The notes under the pieces were generated by a model. It was not told the origin of the DNA and made no database searches. It was given only the letters and a program-made list of their open reading frames with translations. From Streptomyces spectabilis (GTDB lineage: Bacteria; Actinomycetota; Actinomycetes; Streptomycetales; Streptomycetaceae), in the NCBI RefSeq assembly GCF_008704795.1, contig NZ_CP023690.1:5156501-5220500 (forward strand): a stretch of DNA of 64,000 bases, given 5' to 3'. A program made the translations under genes and the position numbers. Positions 46,621-55,561 of the stretch are shown here, in pieces; the first letter of the stretch is position 1, and every line of letters begins with the position of its first letter.

Positions 46621-47643
46621 ATGCCCATCGCAACCCCCGAGGTCTACAACGAGATGCTCGACCGGGCGAAGGCAGGCAAGTTCGCCTACCCGGCCATCAA
46701 CGTGACCTCGTCCCAGACCCTGCACGCCGCCCTGCGTGGCTTCGCGGAGGCGGAGAGCGACGGCATCATCCAGATTTCCACCGGTGGCGCTGAGTTCCTG
46801 GGCGGGCAGCACAGCAAGGACATGGTGACGGGCGCGGTGGCCCTCGCCGAGTTCGCGCACATCGTCGCCAAGAAGTACGACGTCACGATCGCGCTGCACA
46901 CCGACCACTGCCCCAAGGACAAGCTGGACACCTACGTCCGCCCGCTGATCGACGTCTCGGCCGAGCGCGTCGCCCGCGGTGAGAACCCCCTCTTCCAGTC
47001 CCACATGTGGGACGGCTCCGCGGAGACCCTCGCCGACAACCTGGCCATCGGCCAGGAGCTGCTCGCCAAGGCCGCCGCCGCGAAGATCATCCTTGAGGTC
47101 GAGATCACCCCGACCGGCGGCGAGGAGGACGGTGTCACGCACGAGATCAACGACGAGCTGTACACCACCGTCGACGACGCGCTGCGCACCGCCGAGGCCC
47201 TCGGCCTGGGCGAGAAGGGCCGCTACCTCCTCGCCGCGTCCTTCGGCAACGTGCACGGCGTCTACAAGCCGGGCAACGTCGTGCTGCGCCCCGAGCTCCT
47301 GAAGGACCTCCAGGAGGGCGTCGGCTCCAAGTACGGCAAGGCGTCCCCCTTCGACTTCGTGTTCCACGGCGGCTCCGGCTCCACCGCCGAGGAGATCGCC
47401 ACCGCCCTGGAGAACGGCGTCGTGAAGATGAACCTCGACACCGACACCCAGTACGCCTTCACGCGTCCCGTCGCGGACCACATGTTCAAGAACTACGACG
47501 GCGTCCTGAAGGTCGACGGCGAGGTCGGCTCGAAGAAGACCTACGACCCGCGCACCTGGGGCAAGCTGGCCGAGGCCTCCATGGCCAAGCGCGTGACCGA
47601 GGCGTGCGCCGCGCTGCGCTCCACGGGCACGAAGCTGAAGTAG
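46621..47643 (+). CDS. fba: Class II fructose-bisphosphate aldolase
   Basis: 340 residues, the usual class II length. Zinc ligands and loops are clear: ALHTDHCPKDKLDTYV (first His near residue 94), EVEITPTGGEEDG, SFGNVHGVYKPGNV and FHGGSGSTAEEI, and the substrate motif NLDTDTQYAFTRP. It splits or forms fructose-1,6-bisphosphate in glycolysis and gluconeogenesis. The ATG follows AAGGAGCGGAC. A terminator follows at 47653. Confidence 0.98.
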   Translation: MPIATPEVYNEMLDRAKAGKFAYPAINVTSSQTLHAALRGFAEAESDGIIQISTGGAEFLGGQHSKDMVTGAVALAEFAHIVAKKYDVTIALHTDHCPKDKLDTYVRPLIDVSAERVARGENPLFQSHMWDGSAETLADNLAIGQELLAKAAAAKIILEVEITPTGGEEDGVTHEINDELYTTVDDALRTAEALGLGEKGRYLLAASFGNVHGVYKPGNVVLRPELLKDLQEGVGSKYGKASPFDFVFHGGSGSTAEEIATALENGVVKMNLDTDTQYAFTRPVADHMFKNYDGVLKVDGEVGSKKTYDPRTWGKLAEASMAKRVTEACAALRSTGTKLK

Positions 47644-47652
47644 TCCACCGCT

Positions 47653-47691
47653 CGACGGGCCCGGCACTCCTCGTGGGTGCCGGGCCCGTCG
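47653..47691 (+). terminator. Terminator of fba
   Basis: A perfect 14-bp stem (CGACGGGCCCGGCA and its complement) beginning ten bases after the stop codon. Confidence 0.85.
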
Positions 47692-47714
47692 GCGTACCCG
47701 AAGGGAAACCGCCC

Positions 47715-48881
47715 GTGGCGTACGACTTCGACACCCCCGTGGACCGGCGCGGCACCTGGTGCGTGCAGTGGGACGGCATCCGCGACCGGTTCCCGGTGCC
47801 CGACCTGCTGCCCTTCACCATCTCCGACATGGACTTCCGGTGCGCGCCCGAGGTGCTCGACGCCCTCCAACAGCGCCTCGCACACGGCGTGTTCGGCTAT
47901 ACCGACTGGCGCAACGACGACTTCCGTGGCGCGGTGCGGGACTGGTTCAAGAGCCGCTACGACACCGACGTCGACCCCGCCTCGCTGGTCTACGCGCCCT
48001 CCGTGCTCAACCAGATATCCCAGCTCCTGCGGATGTGGACCGAGCCGGGCGAGGGCGTCGTGGTGCACACCCCGACGTACGACGGCTTCCGCAAGGCGGT
48101 CACCGGCCTCGGCCGGGAGCTGCGCACCGTGCCGCTCGACGATCCCGGATTCGCCGCCCTCGACGCCGCGTTGGCGCGCGCCGACAGCCGCGTCCTCATC
48201 CTGTGCTCCCCGCACAACCCCACCGGCCGGGTGTGGACCGACGCGGAGCTGGCGCGGACGGCCGAGCTGTGCGAGCGGCACGGAGTCGCCGTCATCAGCG
48301 ACGAGATCCACGCCGACCTCACCCACGAGGGGCACGTCCACCGGCCGTGGACCCAGTACGGACGCGGCCGCTGGGCCCTCGTCACCTCCGCGACGAAGTC
48401 CTTCAACTTCCCGTCCCTGAGCGGGAGTTACGGCATCATCGGGGACCCGGGCGACCACGCGGCCTTCGTCCGCCGCATGGACACGGGTGAGGGCCTCGCG
48501 TCCCCCGCGGTGCTCTCGCTGACCGCGCACATCGCCGCCTACCGCGAGGGCGGGGCCTGGCTGGACGCCGTCCGCGGCTACGCCCACGCCAACCTGCGTC
48601 TGGTGGCCGCCACCCTGAACGAGGCGTTCCCCGCCCTGGCCTTGCGGCCCCCGCAGGCGGGCTATCTGGCGTGGATCGACCTCCGCCCCGTCCTCGGCGA
48701 GACGCGCGACGAGGCCCTCCAGGGCCACCTGGTGCACCGGGAGCGGGTCGCGGTCATGCCTGGCGCCGCCTACGGCGCCCCCGGCTTCGTGCGGATGAAC
48801 GTGGGGTGCCCGGGGGAGAAGGCGAAGGCGGGAGCGGAGGCGCTGGTGCGGGCGGTGCGCGCGGTGGCGTCGGAAGGCTAG
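47715..48881 (+). CDS. PatB/MalY-type PLP-dependent C-S lyase, 388 aa
   Basis: The GTG at 47715 follows AAGGGAAA. It has the fold-type I features of the MalY/PatB group: TISDMDFRCAPEVLDAL near 36-52, GVFGYTDWRNDDF, CSPHNPTGRVW near 178, SDEIHADLTHEGHVH near 209 and the lysine motif SATKSFNFPSLSG near 240. These enzymes cleave cystathionine or cysteine S-conjugates, and some are regulators. It sits between fba and the kynurenine genes. Confidence 0.92.
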   Translation: MAYDFDTPVDRRGTWCVQWDGIRDRFPVPDLLPFTISDMDFRCAPEVLDALQQRLAHGVFGYTDWRNDDFRGAVRDWFKSRYDTDVDPASLVYAPSVLNQISQLLRMWTEPGEGVVVHTPTYDGFRKAVTGLGRELRTVPLDDPGFAALDAALARADSRVLILCSPHNPTGRVWTDAELARTAELCERHGVAVISDEIHADLTHEGHVHRPWTQYGRGRWALVTSATKSFNFPSLSGSYGIIGDPGDHAAFVRRMDTGEGLASPAVLSLTAHIAAYREGGAWLDAVRGYAHANLRLVAATLNEAFPALALRPPQAGYLAWIDLRPVLGETRDEALQGHLVHRERVAVMPGAAYGAPGFVRMNVGCPGEKAKAGAEALVRAVRAVASEG

Positions 48882-48894
48882 CGGGAGCGGCGGC

Positions 48895-49809
48895 TCAGAA
48901 CGCCAGCTGGGCGATCTCCTCCGCGACCACCGCGCACGCGTCCGCCGCCGGGTCGATCAGCGGGAAGTGGCCGACGTCCTCCAGGAGCGTCAGGCCGACG
49001 ACCTCGCCCGCCTTCGCGGCGGCGTCGGCGTAGGCCTCGGCGACCGCCTGGGGGACGACGATGTCGGTGCGGCCCTGGACGACGGTCGTGGCGATGCCGG
49101 TGGGGAGCAGCGCGGCGGGGTCGGCGTGCGCCAGGCGCTCGGCGAAGCGGGTCTCCGTCGCCGCCGCCGTCGGGCCCTCGGCGTCCAGGAGCTGGCGTAC
49201 GGCTCCGGAGCAGACGCCGAGCTCGTCGGCGGCGCGGAAGTCCGCGATGGGGGCGAGCGCGACGACGCCCCGCAGCGGCGTGGGCCGGGCCGTGCGCCAC
49301 GGCGACCCCTCCGGCAGGACGTGCCGGGCCGCCGCCCACAGGGCGAGGTGGCCGCCCGCCGAGTGGCCGGTCACCACGGTGCGGCGCGCGTCGGCGACGG
49401 GCAGCGCCGCCCGGGCAAGGGCGGGCAGCGCGTCGAGGGCGGCGGCCACGTCGTCGAAGGTCTCCGGCCAGCGCCCGGCCACGGGCCCGGCGGCGCCGCC
49501 CTGCGCGGGGACCGGGCCCGAGGAGGAACGGCCCCTGCGGTACTCGACGTTGGCGACGGCGAAGCCCCGCCGGGCCAGGAAGTCCGCGAACGGCGTGATG
49601 TGCTGCCGGTCGTAGGGGCCCCGCCACGCCCCGCCGTGCAGGACGACGACGAGCGGCGCCGGGCCTTCGCCGCCGCGCGGCGCGTAGAAGTCCACGACCT
49701 GGTCCGCGTGCGGCCCGTAGGCGGCGGTGGCGTCCGGCCGCACCGCGGGGTGCGCGAAGGCGGACTGCTCCTCGGCGGCGTCCCGCGCCACGGCGTCGTC
49801 GTCCGGCAT
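48895..49809 (-). CDS. Alpha/beta hydrolase, kynurenine-formamidase-like, 304 aa
   Basis: The ATG at 49809. An alpha/beta hydrolase with the oxyanion motif VVVLHGGAWRGPYDRQH near 53-69, the nucleophile elbow VVTGHSAGGHLALWAA near 146-161 (Ser), and acid and histidine in TDIVVPQA and VGHFPLI. The HGGAW motif and location next to kynU and kynA make N-formylkynurenine the likely substrate, completing tryptophan to anthranilate. It is separated from kynU by a terminator hairpin, so it may have its own promoter. Confidence 0.8.
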   Translation of the reverse strand: MPDDDAVARDAAEEQSAFAHPAVRPDATAAYGPHADQVVDFYAPRGGEGPAPLVVVLHGGAWRGPYDRQHITPFADFLARRGFAVANVEYRRGRSSSGPVPAQGGAAGPVAGRWPETFDDVAAALDALPALARAALPVADARRTVVTGHSAGGHLALWAAARHVLPEGSPWRTARPTPLRGVVALAPIADFRAADELGVCSGAVRQLLDAEGPTAAATETRFAERLAHADPAALLPTGIATTVVQGRTDIVVPQAVAEAYADAAAKAGEVVGLTLLEDVGHFPLIDPAADACAVVAEEIAQLAF

Positions 49810-49841
49810 GCGGTGACCTCCCAGCTCGGCGTGGTGCGGGA

Positions 49842-49879
49842 CCGCCGGGCGCCGGTGACAACGGACCGGCGCCCGGCGG
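49842..49879 (-). terminator. Hairpin after kynU
   Basis: A perfect 15-bp stem (49842-49856 with 49865-49879) about 65 bases after the kynU stop and 33 bases before the hydrolase ATG. Confidence 0.75.
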
Positions 49880-49943
49880 GCGTTCGCGGACGAGTCCGGA
49901 CCGGCCGCGCGGGCGGGCCATGATCCAGATTCGCCGGACGTTA

Positions 49944-51191
49944 TCAGGTATCCCGGTCGCCCTCGGGGCCCAGCTCCCCGAAGCCGCCGAGAATCCCCCC
50001 GAGCACCCGCGCCGCCCGCTCCGTGTCCGCGAACGACACGTACAGCGGGGTGAACCCGAAGCGCAGCACGTCCGGTGCGCGGAAGTCGCCGACCACGCCC
50101 GCCGCGACGAGCCGCGGCATCACCTCGCGCGCGTCCGGGCAGCGCAGCGCGATCTGGCTGCCGCGCTCCGCGTGCGCGGCCGGGGTGACGGACTCGACCC
50201 GGCCCTCGGGCACGTACGCCGCCACACACTCCAGGAAGAAGTCCGTGAGCGCCAGGGACTTGGCCCGTACGTCGTCGAGCGAGACGCCGTCCCAGACGTC
50301 GAGGGCCGCCTCCAGGGCGAGCAGGGACAGGATGTCCGGCGTGCCGACCCGGCCGCGCACCACGTCGGCGGCGGGTTCGTAGTCGGGCCGCATGCCGAAC
50401 GGGTCGGTGTGCGAGTTCCAGCCCGGCAGCGGCGAGTCGAAGCGGGACTGGAGGTCACGGCGTACGTACAGGTAGGACGGCGAACCCGGGCCGCCGTTCA
50501 GGTACTTGTACGTGCAGCCGACCGCCAGGTCCACGCCGTGCTCGTCCAGGGCGACGGGCAGCGCGCCCGCCGTGTGGCACAGGTCCCACACCACGCGGGC
50601 GCCCGCCGCGCGCACGGCCGCGGTGAGCCCCGCCATGTCGTGCAGGCGGCCCGACTGGTAGTCGGCGTGGTTGAGGAGGACCGCCGCCGTGCGGGGGCCG
50701 AGCAGGCCCGGCACGTCAGCCGGTGCGGCCGGGACCAGACGGCAGCCGGTGAGGCGGGCGGCGGACTCGGCGATGTACCCGTCCGTCGGGAACGTGGTGG
50801 CGTCGACGACGACCTCGTCGCGTGCGGGGTCGTCGGCCTGGGCCATGCGCACCGCCGCGACGACCGCCTTGAAGACGTTCACGCTCGTCGAGTCGGAGAC
50901 GACCACCTGGCCCGGTCCGGCGCCGATGAGCGGGGCGATCCGCTCCCCGACCCGCTCGGGCGCGGTCCACCAGCCGCTCTCCTCCCAGGAGCGGATGCGC
51001 AGGCCGCCCCACTCGCGCGTGACGACGTCGGCGACCCGGCCCGCCACGTTCGCGGGCAGGGCGCCCAGGGAGTTCCCGTCCAGGTACACCGTGGCGTCGA
51101 GGACGAACTCCTTGCGCTTGGCGGCCAGGCCGTCGGCGGCGTCGAGGGCGGCGGCCCGCACGCGCAGGTCTGCTTCCCTCGGCTCAGACAT
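49944..51191 (-). CDS. kynU: Kynureninase
   Basis: 415 residues, fold-type I PLP enzyme: YLDGNSLGALPANVAGRVAD near 35-54, VVVSDSTSVNVFKAVVAAVR, WDLCHTAGALPVAL near 212, the PLP-lysine motif VGCTYKYLNGGPGSPSYLYV near 234-253 and GRVGTPDILSLLALEAAL. It cleaves kynurenine to anthranilate and alanine. The ATG overlaps the end of kynA by eight bases, so translation is coupled. Confidence 0.97.
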   Translation of the reverse strand: MSEPREADLRVRAAALDAADGLAAKRKEFVLDATVYLDGNSLGALPANVAGRVADVVTREWGGLRIRSWEESGWWTAPERVGERIAPLIGAGPGQVVVSDSTSVNVFKAVVAAVRMAQADDPARDEVVVDATTFPTDGYIAESAARLTGCRLVPAAPADVPGLLGPRTAAVLLNHADYQSGRLHDMAGLTAAVRAAGARVVWDLCHTAGALPVALDEHGVDLAVGCTYKYLNGGPGSPSYLYVRRDLQSRFDSPLPGWNSHTDPFGMRPDYEPAADVVRGRVGTPDILSLLALEAALDVWDGVSLDDVRAKSLALTDFFLECVAAYVPEGRVESVTPAAHAERGSQIALRCPDAREVMPRLVAAGVVGDFRAPDVLRFGFTPLYVSFADTERAARVLGGILGGFGELGPEGDRDT

Positions 51192-52077
51192 GGCTGCGCG
51201 CCGTCCACAGCTCGGGGAACACGTGCTTGGTGGCGCGCTTCTCCAGCCAGGCCACGCCCGCGGAGCCGCCGGTGCCGGTCTTGGCACCCATGGACCTGCG
51301 GGTGGCCACCAGGTGGTCGTTGCGCCAGCGCCACACCAGCTCGGCGACATCGGTCAGGGCCTCGCCGAGACGGGCCAGGTCGGAGCTGTCGTCACCGGAG
51401 TAGAGCTCGGTCCACACGGCCTCCACGCGGGGCGACGGCTCGTACTTGGCGGCCACGTCGCGGCCGAGGACCTCGGCGGGGACGTCGTACCCGCGGTGCG
51501 CGAGCAGCCGCAGCACCTCGTCGTACAGGCTCGGCTCCTGGAGGGCCTTCTCCAGCTCCGCGTGCACGCGCGGCGTGCCGCGGTGCGGGACCAGCATGGA
51601 CGCGGACTTCTCGCCGAGCAGGAACTCCATGCGCCGGTACATCGCCGACTGGAAGCCGGAGCCCTCGCCGAGCGAGCCCCGGTAGGAGTTGAACTGGCCG
51701 GGGGTGAGCTGGCCGAGCGGCTTCCAGGAGGCGTTCAGGGCCTCCAGCTCGCGCACGGACCGCTTCAGGGCGGCCACCGCGGTCGGCACGTCGTCGTCGC
51801 GCAGGGCGCGCGCCGCGGTCTCCCACTCGTGGACGATGACCGTGAACCACAGCTCCATCACCTGGGTCGTGACCAGGAAGACCATCTCGCCCGGGTCGTC
51901 GGAGCGCAGGTGCTGGAGGTGGGTGAGGACGTCCGCCTTCACGTAGTCCTCGTACGGCGTGCTTCCTGCGAAGTCGAGGTTGGGGCTGTCGGGACTCTGG
52001 TCGGGCGTCTCGCCGGGCATCTGCTGTGTCTCGTTCATCTCGTGAGTCTCGTCTGCCGTGCTCGCCTCGTGGGACAT
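51184..52077 (-). CDS. kynA: Tryptophan 2,3-dioxygenase
   Basis: 297 residues. The substrate- and heme-binding parts are clear: YEDYVKADVLTHLQHLR near 42-58, EMVFLVTTQVMELWFTVIVH, FNSYRGSLGEGSGFQSAMYR and RWRNDHLVATRRSMGAKTGT, where the axial heme histidine lies (NDH). The first 35 residues are an acidic low-complexity lead. It opens the indole ring of tryptophan to N-formylkynurenine. The ATG follows AGGAGACAG. First gene of the kyn unit. Confidence 0.97.
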   Translation of the reverse strand: MSHEASTADETHEMNETQQMPGETPDQSPDSPNLDFAGSTPYEDYVKADVLTHLQHLRSDDPGEMVFLVTTQVMELWFTVIVHEWETAARALRDDDVPTAVAALKRSVRELEALNASWKPLGQLTPGQFNSYRGSLGEGSGFQSAMYRRMEFLLGEKSASMLVPHRGTPRVHAELEKALQEPSLYDEVLRLLAHRGYDVPAEVLGRDVAAKYEPSPRVEAVWTELYSGDDSSDLARLGEALTDVAELVWRWRNDHLVATRRSMGAKTGTGGSAGVAWLEKRATKHVFPELWTARSHV

Positions 52078-52184
52078 CGCTGTCTCCTAGATGCGTGATC
52101 CGGGTAGCGGTCCGCCCCTGCCGGTACCGACACGGGGGCCCCGGTCCCCACCCGCATCCTCCGCAACATCCCCGGAAACGGCAA

Positions 52185-52220
52185 GACCTGCCTGGTCACG
52201 CAGGGTGGCCCAGGCAGGTC
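52185..52220 (-). terminator. Terminator of the DUF3151 gene
   Basis: A perfect 11-bp stem (GACCTGCCTGG and its complement) 14 bases after the stop codon. Confidence 0.75.
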
Positions 52221-52233
52221 CGCGACGGCGGGG

Positions 52234-52647
52234 CTAGCCCAGGGTGTCCGCGGCCGTCGCCGAGGAGTCCCGCAGGAACGTCGAGCAGCGCTCGTACTCC
52301 TCCTGCTCGCCGATCGCCTGGGCCGCGCGGGCCAGGCCGTGCAGCGCCCGCAGGAAGCCGCGGTTCGGCTCGTGCTCCCACGGCACCGGGCCGTGGCCCT
52401 TCCAGCCGGCCCGGCGCAGGGCGTCCAGGCCCCGGTGGTAGCCGGTGCGGGCGTACGCGTACGACTCGACGACGCGGCCCGCCTCGAACGCCTCGTCCGC
52501 GAGGCGCGCCCACGCGAGCGAGGACGTCGGGTACTTGGCGGCGACGTCGGCGGCCGCCGTGCCGCCCGCGAGCAGCTCCCGGGGCTCCGGGTCGTCGGGC
52601 AGATGGGTCGGGGGCGGTCCCCCGAGCAGGTTCTCGTGAATGGCCAT
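52234..52647 (-). CDS. DUF3151 domain protein, 137 aa
   Basis: Matches the actinobacterial DUF3151 family: HENLLGGPPPTHLPDDPEPR at the N terminus, AKYPTSSLAWARLADEAF, YAYARTGYHRGLDALRRAGW and a conserved GHGPVPWEHEPNRGFLRAL. Alpha-helical and soluble. No function is known. The ATG at 52647. It lies between kynA and a set of small genes on the same strand. Confidence 0.85.
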   Translation of the reverse strand: MAIHENLLGGPPPTHLPDDPEPRELLAGGTAAADVAAKYPTSSLAWARLADEAFEAGRVVESYAYARTGYHRGLDALRRAGWKGHGPVPWEHEPNRGFLRALHGLARAAQAIGEQEEYERCSTFLRDSSATAADTLG

Positions 52648-52723
52648 GGGCTCCAGTCTGCTCCATGCCACCCCGCGGGGGCGCGCCCCGGTCCCGGTCC
52701 TGCGGCCTGAAGGTCTGGGGGCG

Positions 52724-53182
52724 CTATGAGGGTGGGCGAGGGAGGGGGCAGTCACGGGCGTGGAGGTAGCCGAGCACCGGACCGTCCGGCCGTTCCCAGA
52801 GGTAGGGGCGGACCAGCTCGCCGGGGGCGATGTCGGTCTCGCAGGCGCAGCACCGCATCGGCGGCTGGCCCGCCTCCTCCCGCACGGCCAGGTGCGCTGC
52901 GCCGAGGGCCTCGCCGCGATCGCAGGGACCGGTTGGGCACCGCAGGCAGGTGATGCCGTGGTCGTACCAGTCGAGGTAGGTCCTCAGGGACCGCGTCTTG
53001 CTCTCGCAGCAGGACAAGCAGCCGTGCGGCCGGGCGGGACCGGGACTGCCGAGGTCGATCCCTTCGCCGGGGCGCAACGCGTGTCGGCACCACACGCACG
53101 CGGCGCCGGACAGCTGTGTCGGAGTGAGCGTGTGGATCTCGGGCAGGACGCGCAGCAGCACCACCGGAGCGGGTTCAGGCAC
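52724..53182 (-). CDS. Cys-rich hypothetical protein, 152 aa
   Basis: Contains several zinc-type cysteine pairs: CVWCRHAL near 29-36, CLSCCESKTR near 55-64, CLRCPTGPC near 79-87 and CCACETDI near 111-118. It may bind two to three metal ions. It has no recognisable nucleic acid domain. It overlaps the upstream 68-aa gene by eight bases, so the three small genes form one unit. Such genes next to XRE regulators are common accessory modules in Streptomyces. Confidence 0.6.
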   Translation of the reverse strand: MPEPAPVVLLRVLPEIHTLTPTQLSGAACVWCRHALRPGEGIDLGSPGPARPHGCLSCCESKTRSLRTYLDWYDHGITCLRCPTGPCDRGEALGAAHLAVREEAGQPPMRCCACETDIAPGELVRPYLWERPDGPVLGYLHARDCPLPRPPS

Positions 53183-53381
53183 CCTGGCCTCCCCTGGCCG
53201 GGCCCGTGGGCGTGGTGGCCCTGCGGTCCCCCTCGATCCAGGCGGCGTGCAGGCGGGCGCCTTCGGAGCAGTCGGCGAGGATGCCGAAGTGCCGGTGCGG
53301 GCAGGTGTCGAGGTGGTTTCGGTAGGCCTCGTACGGGCCCATCGGTTCCTGGCGGCCGGTGTAGTCGTCGAAGTCGGTCAT
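53175..53381 (-). CDS. Small hypothetical protein, 68 aa
   Basis: Starts at the ATG at 53381. The middle has HLDTCPHRHFGILADCSEG, a Cys/His pattern, then RLHAAWIEGDRRA. The stop is eight bases inside the next gene and the ATG overlaps the previous stop by four bases. Coupled to its neighbours. No family recognised. Confidence 0.6.
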   Translation of the reverse strand: MTDFDDYTGRQEPMGPYEAYRNHLDTCPHRHFGILADCSEGARLHAAWIEGDRRATTPTGPARGGQGA

Positions 53382-53848
53382 CGTCGGCCCGCCGTCGGTA
53401 GTGGATCGGCTGTGGCGAGCAGCGTGTGCAGGGCCGCGACGTCGCACAGGTTCCCGGGGTGTTCCGGCGGCACCACCCACGTCATCAGGTAGGCGATGTG
53501 TCCCACGCGGGGGACGCCGAGGTAGGTGCCGGTGCTCAGGCGGGCCTCCGGGCCGTCCCATTCCGCGCCGGGGGGCACCAGGAAGTAGTACGCGCCCAGC
53601 GGACTCCGCAGGTCCCGGATCACCGGGCCGCGAAGCCAGTCCTTCAGTGCCGCGGCCACCGTGGCAGGCTCCTCGCCTGCGACTGCGGCGTGCACCCGCG
53701 CAGCAGGCACACGTACGGCGTCGAAGCGGCGTCCGAGCGGGATCATCGCGACGTAGGCGTCCGCCCACTCCCGCCGGGCCCTGCTCGGCAGCGGGTGGGC
53801 CTGAGCGAGCCAGTCAGCGATGAGTCTGTTCTCCGCTTGCGTGTTCAC
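53378..53848 (-). CDS. Hypothetical protein, 156 aa
   Basis: The GTG at 53848 follows GGAGGCAG. A soluble alpha/beta protein with RLIADWLAQAHPLPSRARRE at the N terminus, DAVRVPAARVHAAVAGEEP and YYFLVPPGAEWDG, and a C-terminal WVVPPEHPGNLCDVAALHTL. It resembles the small proteins often found near XRE regulators. Function unknown. First gene of a three-gene unit. Confidence 0.65.
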   Translation of the reverse strand: MNTQAENRLIADWLAQAHPLPSRARREWADAYVAMIPLGRRFDAVRVPAARVHAAVAGEEPATVAAALKDWLRGPVIRDLRSPLGAYYFLVPPGAEWDGPEARLSTGTYLGVPRVGHIAYLMTWVVPPEHPGNLCDVAALHTLLATADPLPTAGRR

Positions 53849-54140
53849 CGGACTGCCTCCGGTCGTTGGGGGGCCGCCACCCACCGGCAGGGGATCGCTC
53901 GACACGCGGGATCGTTCGGTAGGCCCCGTGCCCGGTCGTTGCTTCTCGGCGCTGGCACGGGGGCCGCACTCTCGCCCATGTCGACTCCTCGGTAGTCGGC
54001 CACGCCCCGGGGTCGGTCGCTCGGTCGCCGGGGTCCTTCGTAGTCAGGCCAGGATCTTGTGACGCAACGTGGTTGCTCGATCCCCTGCCGGTAATCTCAC
54101 GGTGGGATGACTTTCCATCTCGTGGTGAGCAGGGAGTGCG
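53849..54140. other. Divergent promoter region of the accessory module
   Basis: 292 bases without a supported gene, between the three-gene unit (minus) and the XRE regulator (plus). Confidence 0.5.
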
Positions 54141-54992
54141 ATGCCGATCGCGTCGGGGCCCATTGAGTTACCGGATTGGGCGTGGGAGCGCGCCGAGGTA
54201 CGGGAAGCCCTCAGAGGTCGCGCCATAGGAGCTGTGTTCCGGTACGTGCAGCAGTACACGGGAGCAAGCCAAGCCCGTATCGCAGCGGCCGTCGGGATGA
54301 CGCAGGCCCGCGTCAACGAGATCATCAACGGTCGGCGTGAGGTGAGCAGGCTCGACGTGTACGAGCGGATCGCCGACGGCCTGCACATGCCCGACGACGC
54401 TCGCCACCTTCTCGGGCTGGCCGCCGGTCGCGAGAAGCGCAGCGGGGGTGCCGCCTTCGACCTGGCCGCCTTCCCAGAGGTCGTGCGGGTCTACGCGGCA
54501 CAAAGGTCGGCAGCCGAAGAGATCCAGCAGTTGGCCCATGAAACCGACGAGTTGGACGTGCTGGCCGTACGCGGCCTCGGCCTGGTCGGGCTGAACGACA
54601 GCCTGCTTCGTGCCTGCCTCCCGCGAGATCAAGGTGGCAAAGGGCTGCGGGTCCGGGTCGCGCTGCTCGATCCCGACAGCGCGGCCCTAGCGCGGCGGGC
54701 AGCCGAGATCGGCGAGTCCACAGAGTCGTTGGCGTCGGGGGTCCGGCTCACCGAGGCGCGGCTGCGGGAGCTGGCGGACACCTGCGACATCAGTGTGTGG
54801 CGGTACGGCATGCTGCCGACCTGGCGCCTCATCCGGACGGGCGATGTGATGTTCGTGGGTGCGTTCGACAAGGGGTGGGAAGGGCATGAGTCGGCGACGT
54901 ACAAGGTGATGGCGACGCCACACGGACCGCTCTTCAGGGGGTTCCGCAGGATGTTCGAGGCGGTCATCGACGGCGCGCAGCGCACTGTCTGA
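54141..54992 (+). CDS. XRE-family transcriptional regulator with C-terminal effector-like domain, 283 aa
   Basis: Residues about 40-95 are a helix-turn-helix of the XRE type (YTGASQARIAAAVGMTQARV, NEIINGRREVSRLDVYERIA). From about 120 a second domain follows (ELDVLAVRGLGLVGLNDSLL, LRVRVALLDPDSAALARRAA, and SVWRYGMLPTWRLIRTGDVM), resembling PLD-like sensor modules. Divergent from the three small genes and 14 bases upstream of the CYTH gene. Likely regulates this module. Confidence 0.8.
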   Translation: MPIASGPIELPDWAWERAEVREALRGRAIGAVFRYVQQYTGASQARIAAAVGMTQARVNEIINGRREVSRLDVYERIADGLHMPDDARHLLGLAAGREKRSGGAAFDLAAFPEVVRVYAAQRSAAEEIQQLAHETDELDVLAVRGLGLVGLNDSLLRACLPRDQGGKGLRVRVALLDPDSAALARRAAEIGESTESLASGVRLTEARLRELADTCDISVWRYGMLPTWRLIRTGDVMFVGAFDKGWEGHESATYKVMATPHGPLFRGFRRMFEAVIDGAQRTV

Positions 54993-55006
54993 CGGAAGGG
55001 GAACCG

Positions 55007-55561
55007 GTGATCGAGGCCGAGCTGAAGGCGCGAGTGCGCGCGCCGGAGACAGTCATGGGCGAACTGGACAAGCGGGCGCCCGCTCGCGTTGAGGTGTACC
55101 GGGACACCTACTACGACCGGCCCGACGGCTCGCTGGAGGCGGCGGACCAGGAGCTGCGCGTACGTACGGTGCACGGGCCGGAGAGCACGCGCACGGTGCT
55201 GACGTTCAAGGACGCGTCGGTCGATGAGGCGTCCGGATCCAAGCCGGAGCACGAGATCCTCGTCGAGGGCGTGGAAGCAGCGCACGCGATTCTTCGGGGC
55301 CTTGGCCACGTGGTGGTCATCGCGTTCGAAAAGCACTGCTGCAACTACGAGTTCGAGGCGAGAGGGCGGCAGATGCTGGCGACTCTCGTACGCGTCCCCG
55401 AACTCGACGGCGTGTTCCTGGAGGTGGAAACACTCGTGGAGGAAGCCGAGTTGGGCGATGCCCTGACAGACATCCGGGCCGTGCTCGCCGAACTCGGCAT
55501 CGATGATGACGACCTCACGAAGGAGACGTACACAGGGGCGGTAGCTGCTCAGCGAATGTGA
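55007..55561 (+). CDS. CYTH-domain protein (class IV adenylate cyclase / thiamine-triphosphatase-like), 184 aa
   Basis: The GTG follows GGAAGGGGAA. The CYTH signature ExExK is at the N terminus (IEAELKAR), followed by DTYYDRPDGSLEAADQELRV, TVLTFKDAS, then the acidic/basic strand pattern (FLEVETLVEEAELGDALTDI). CYTH proteins form a beta tunnel for triphosphates and act as cyclases or triphosphatases. It is probably co-transcribed with the XRE regulator, so the triphosphate may be linked to its signal. Confidence 0.8.
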   Translation: MIEAELKARVRAPETVMGELDKRAPARVEVYRDTYYDRPDGSLEAADQELRVRTVHGPESTRTVLTFKDASVDEASGSKPEHEILVEGVEAAHAILRGLGHVVVIAFEKHCCNYEFEARGRQMLATLVRVPELDGVFLEVETLVEEAELGDALTDIRAVLAELGIDDDDLTKETYTGAVAAQRM

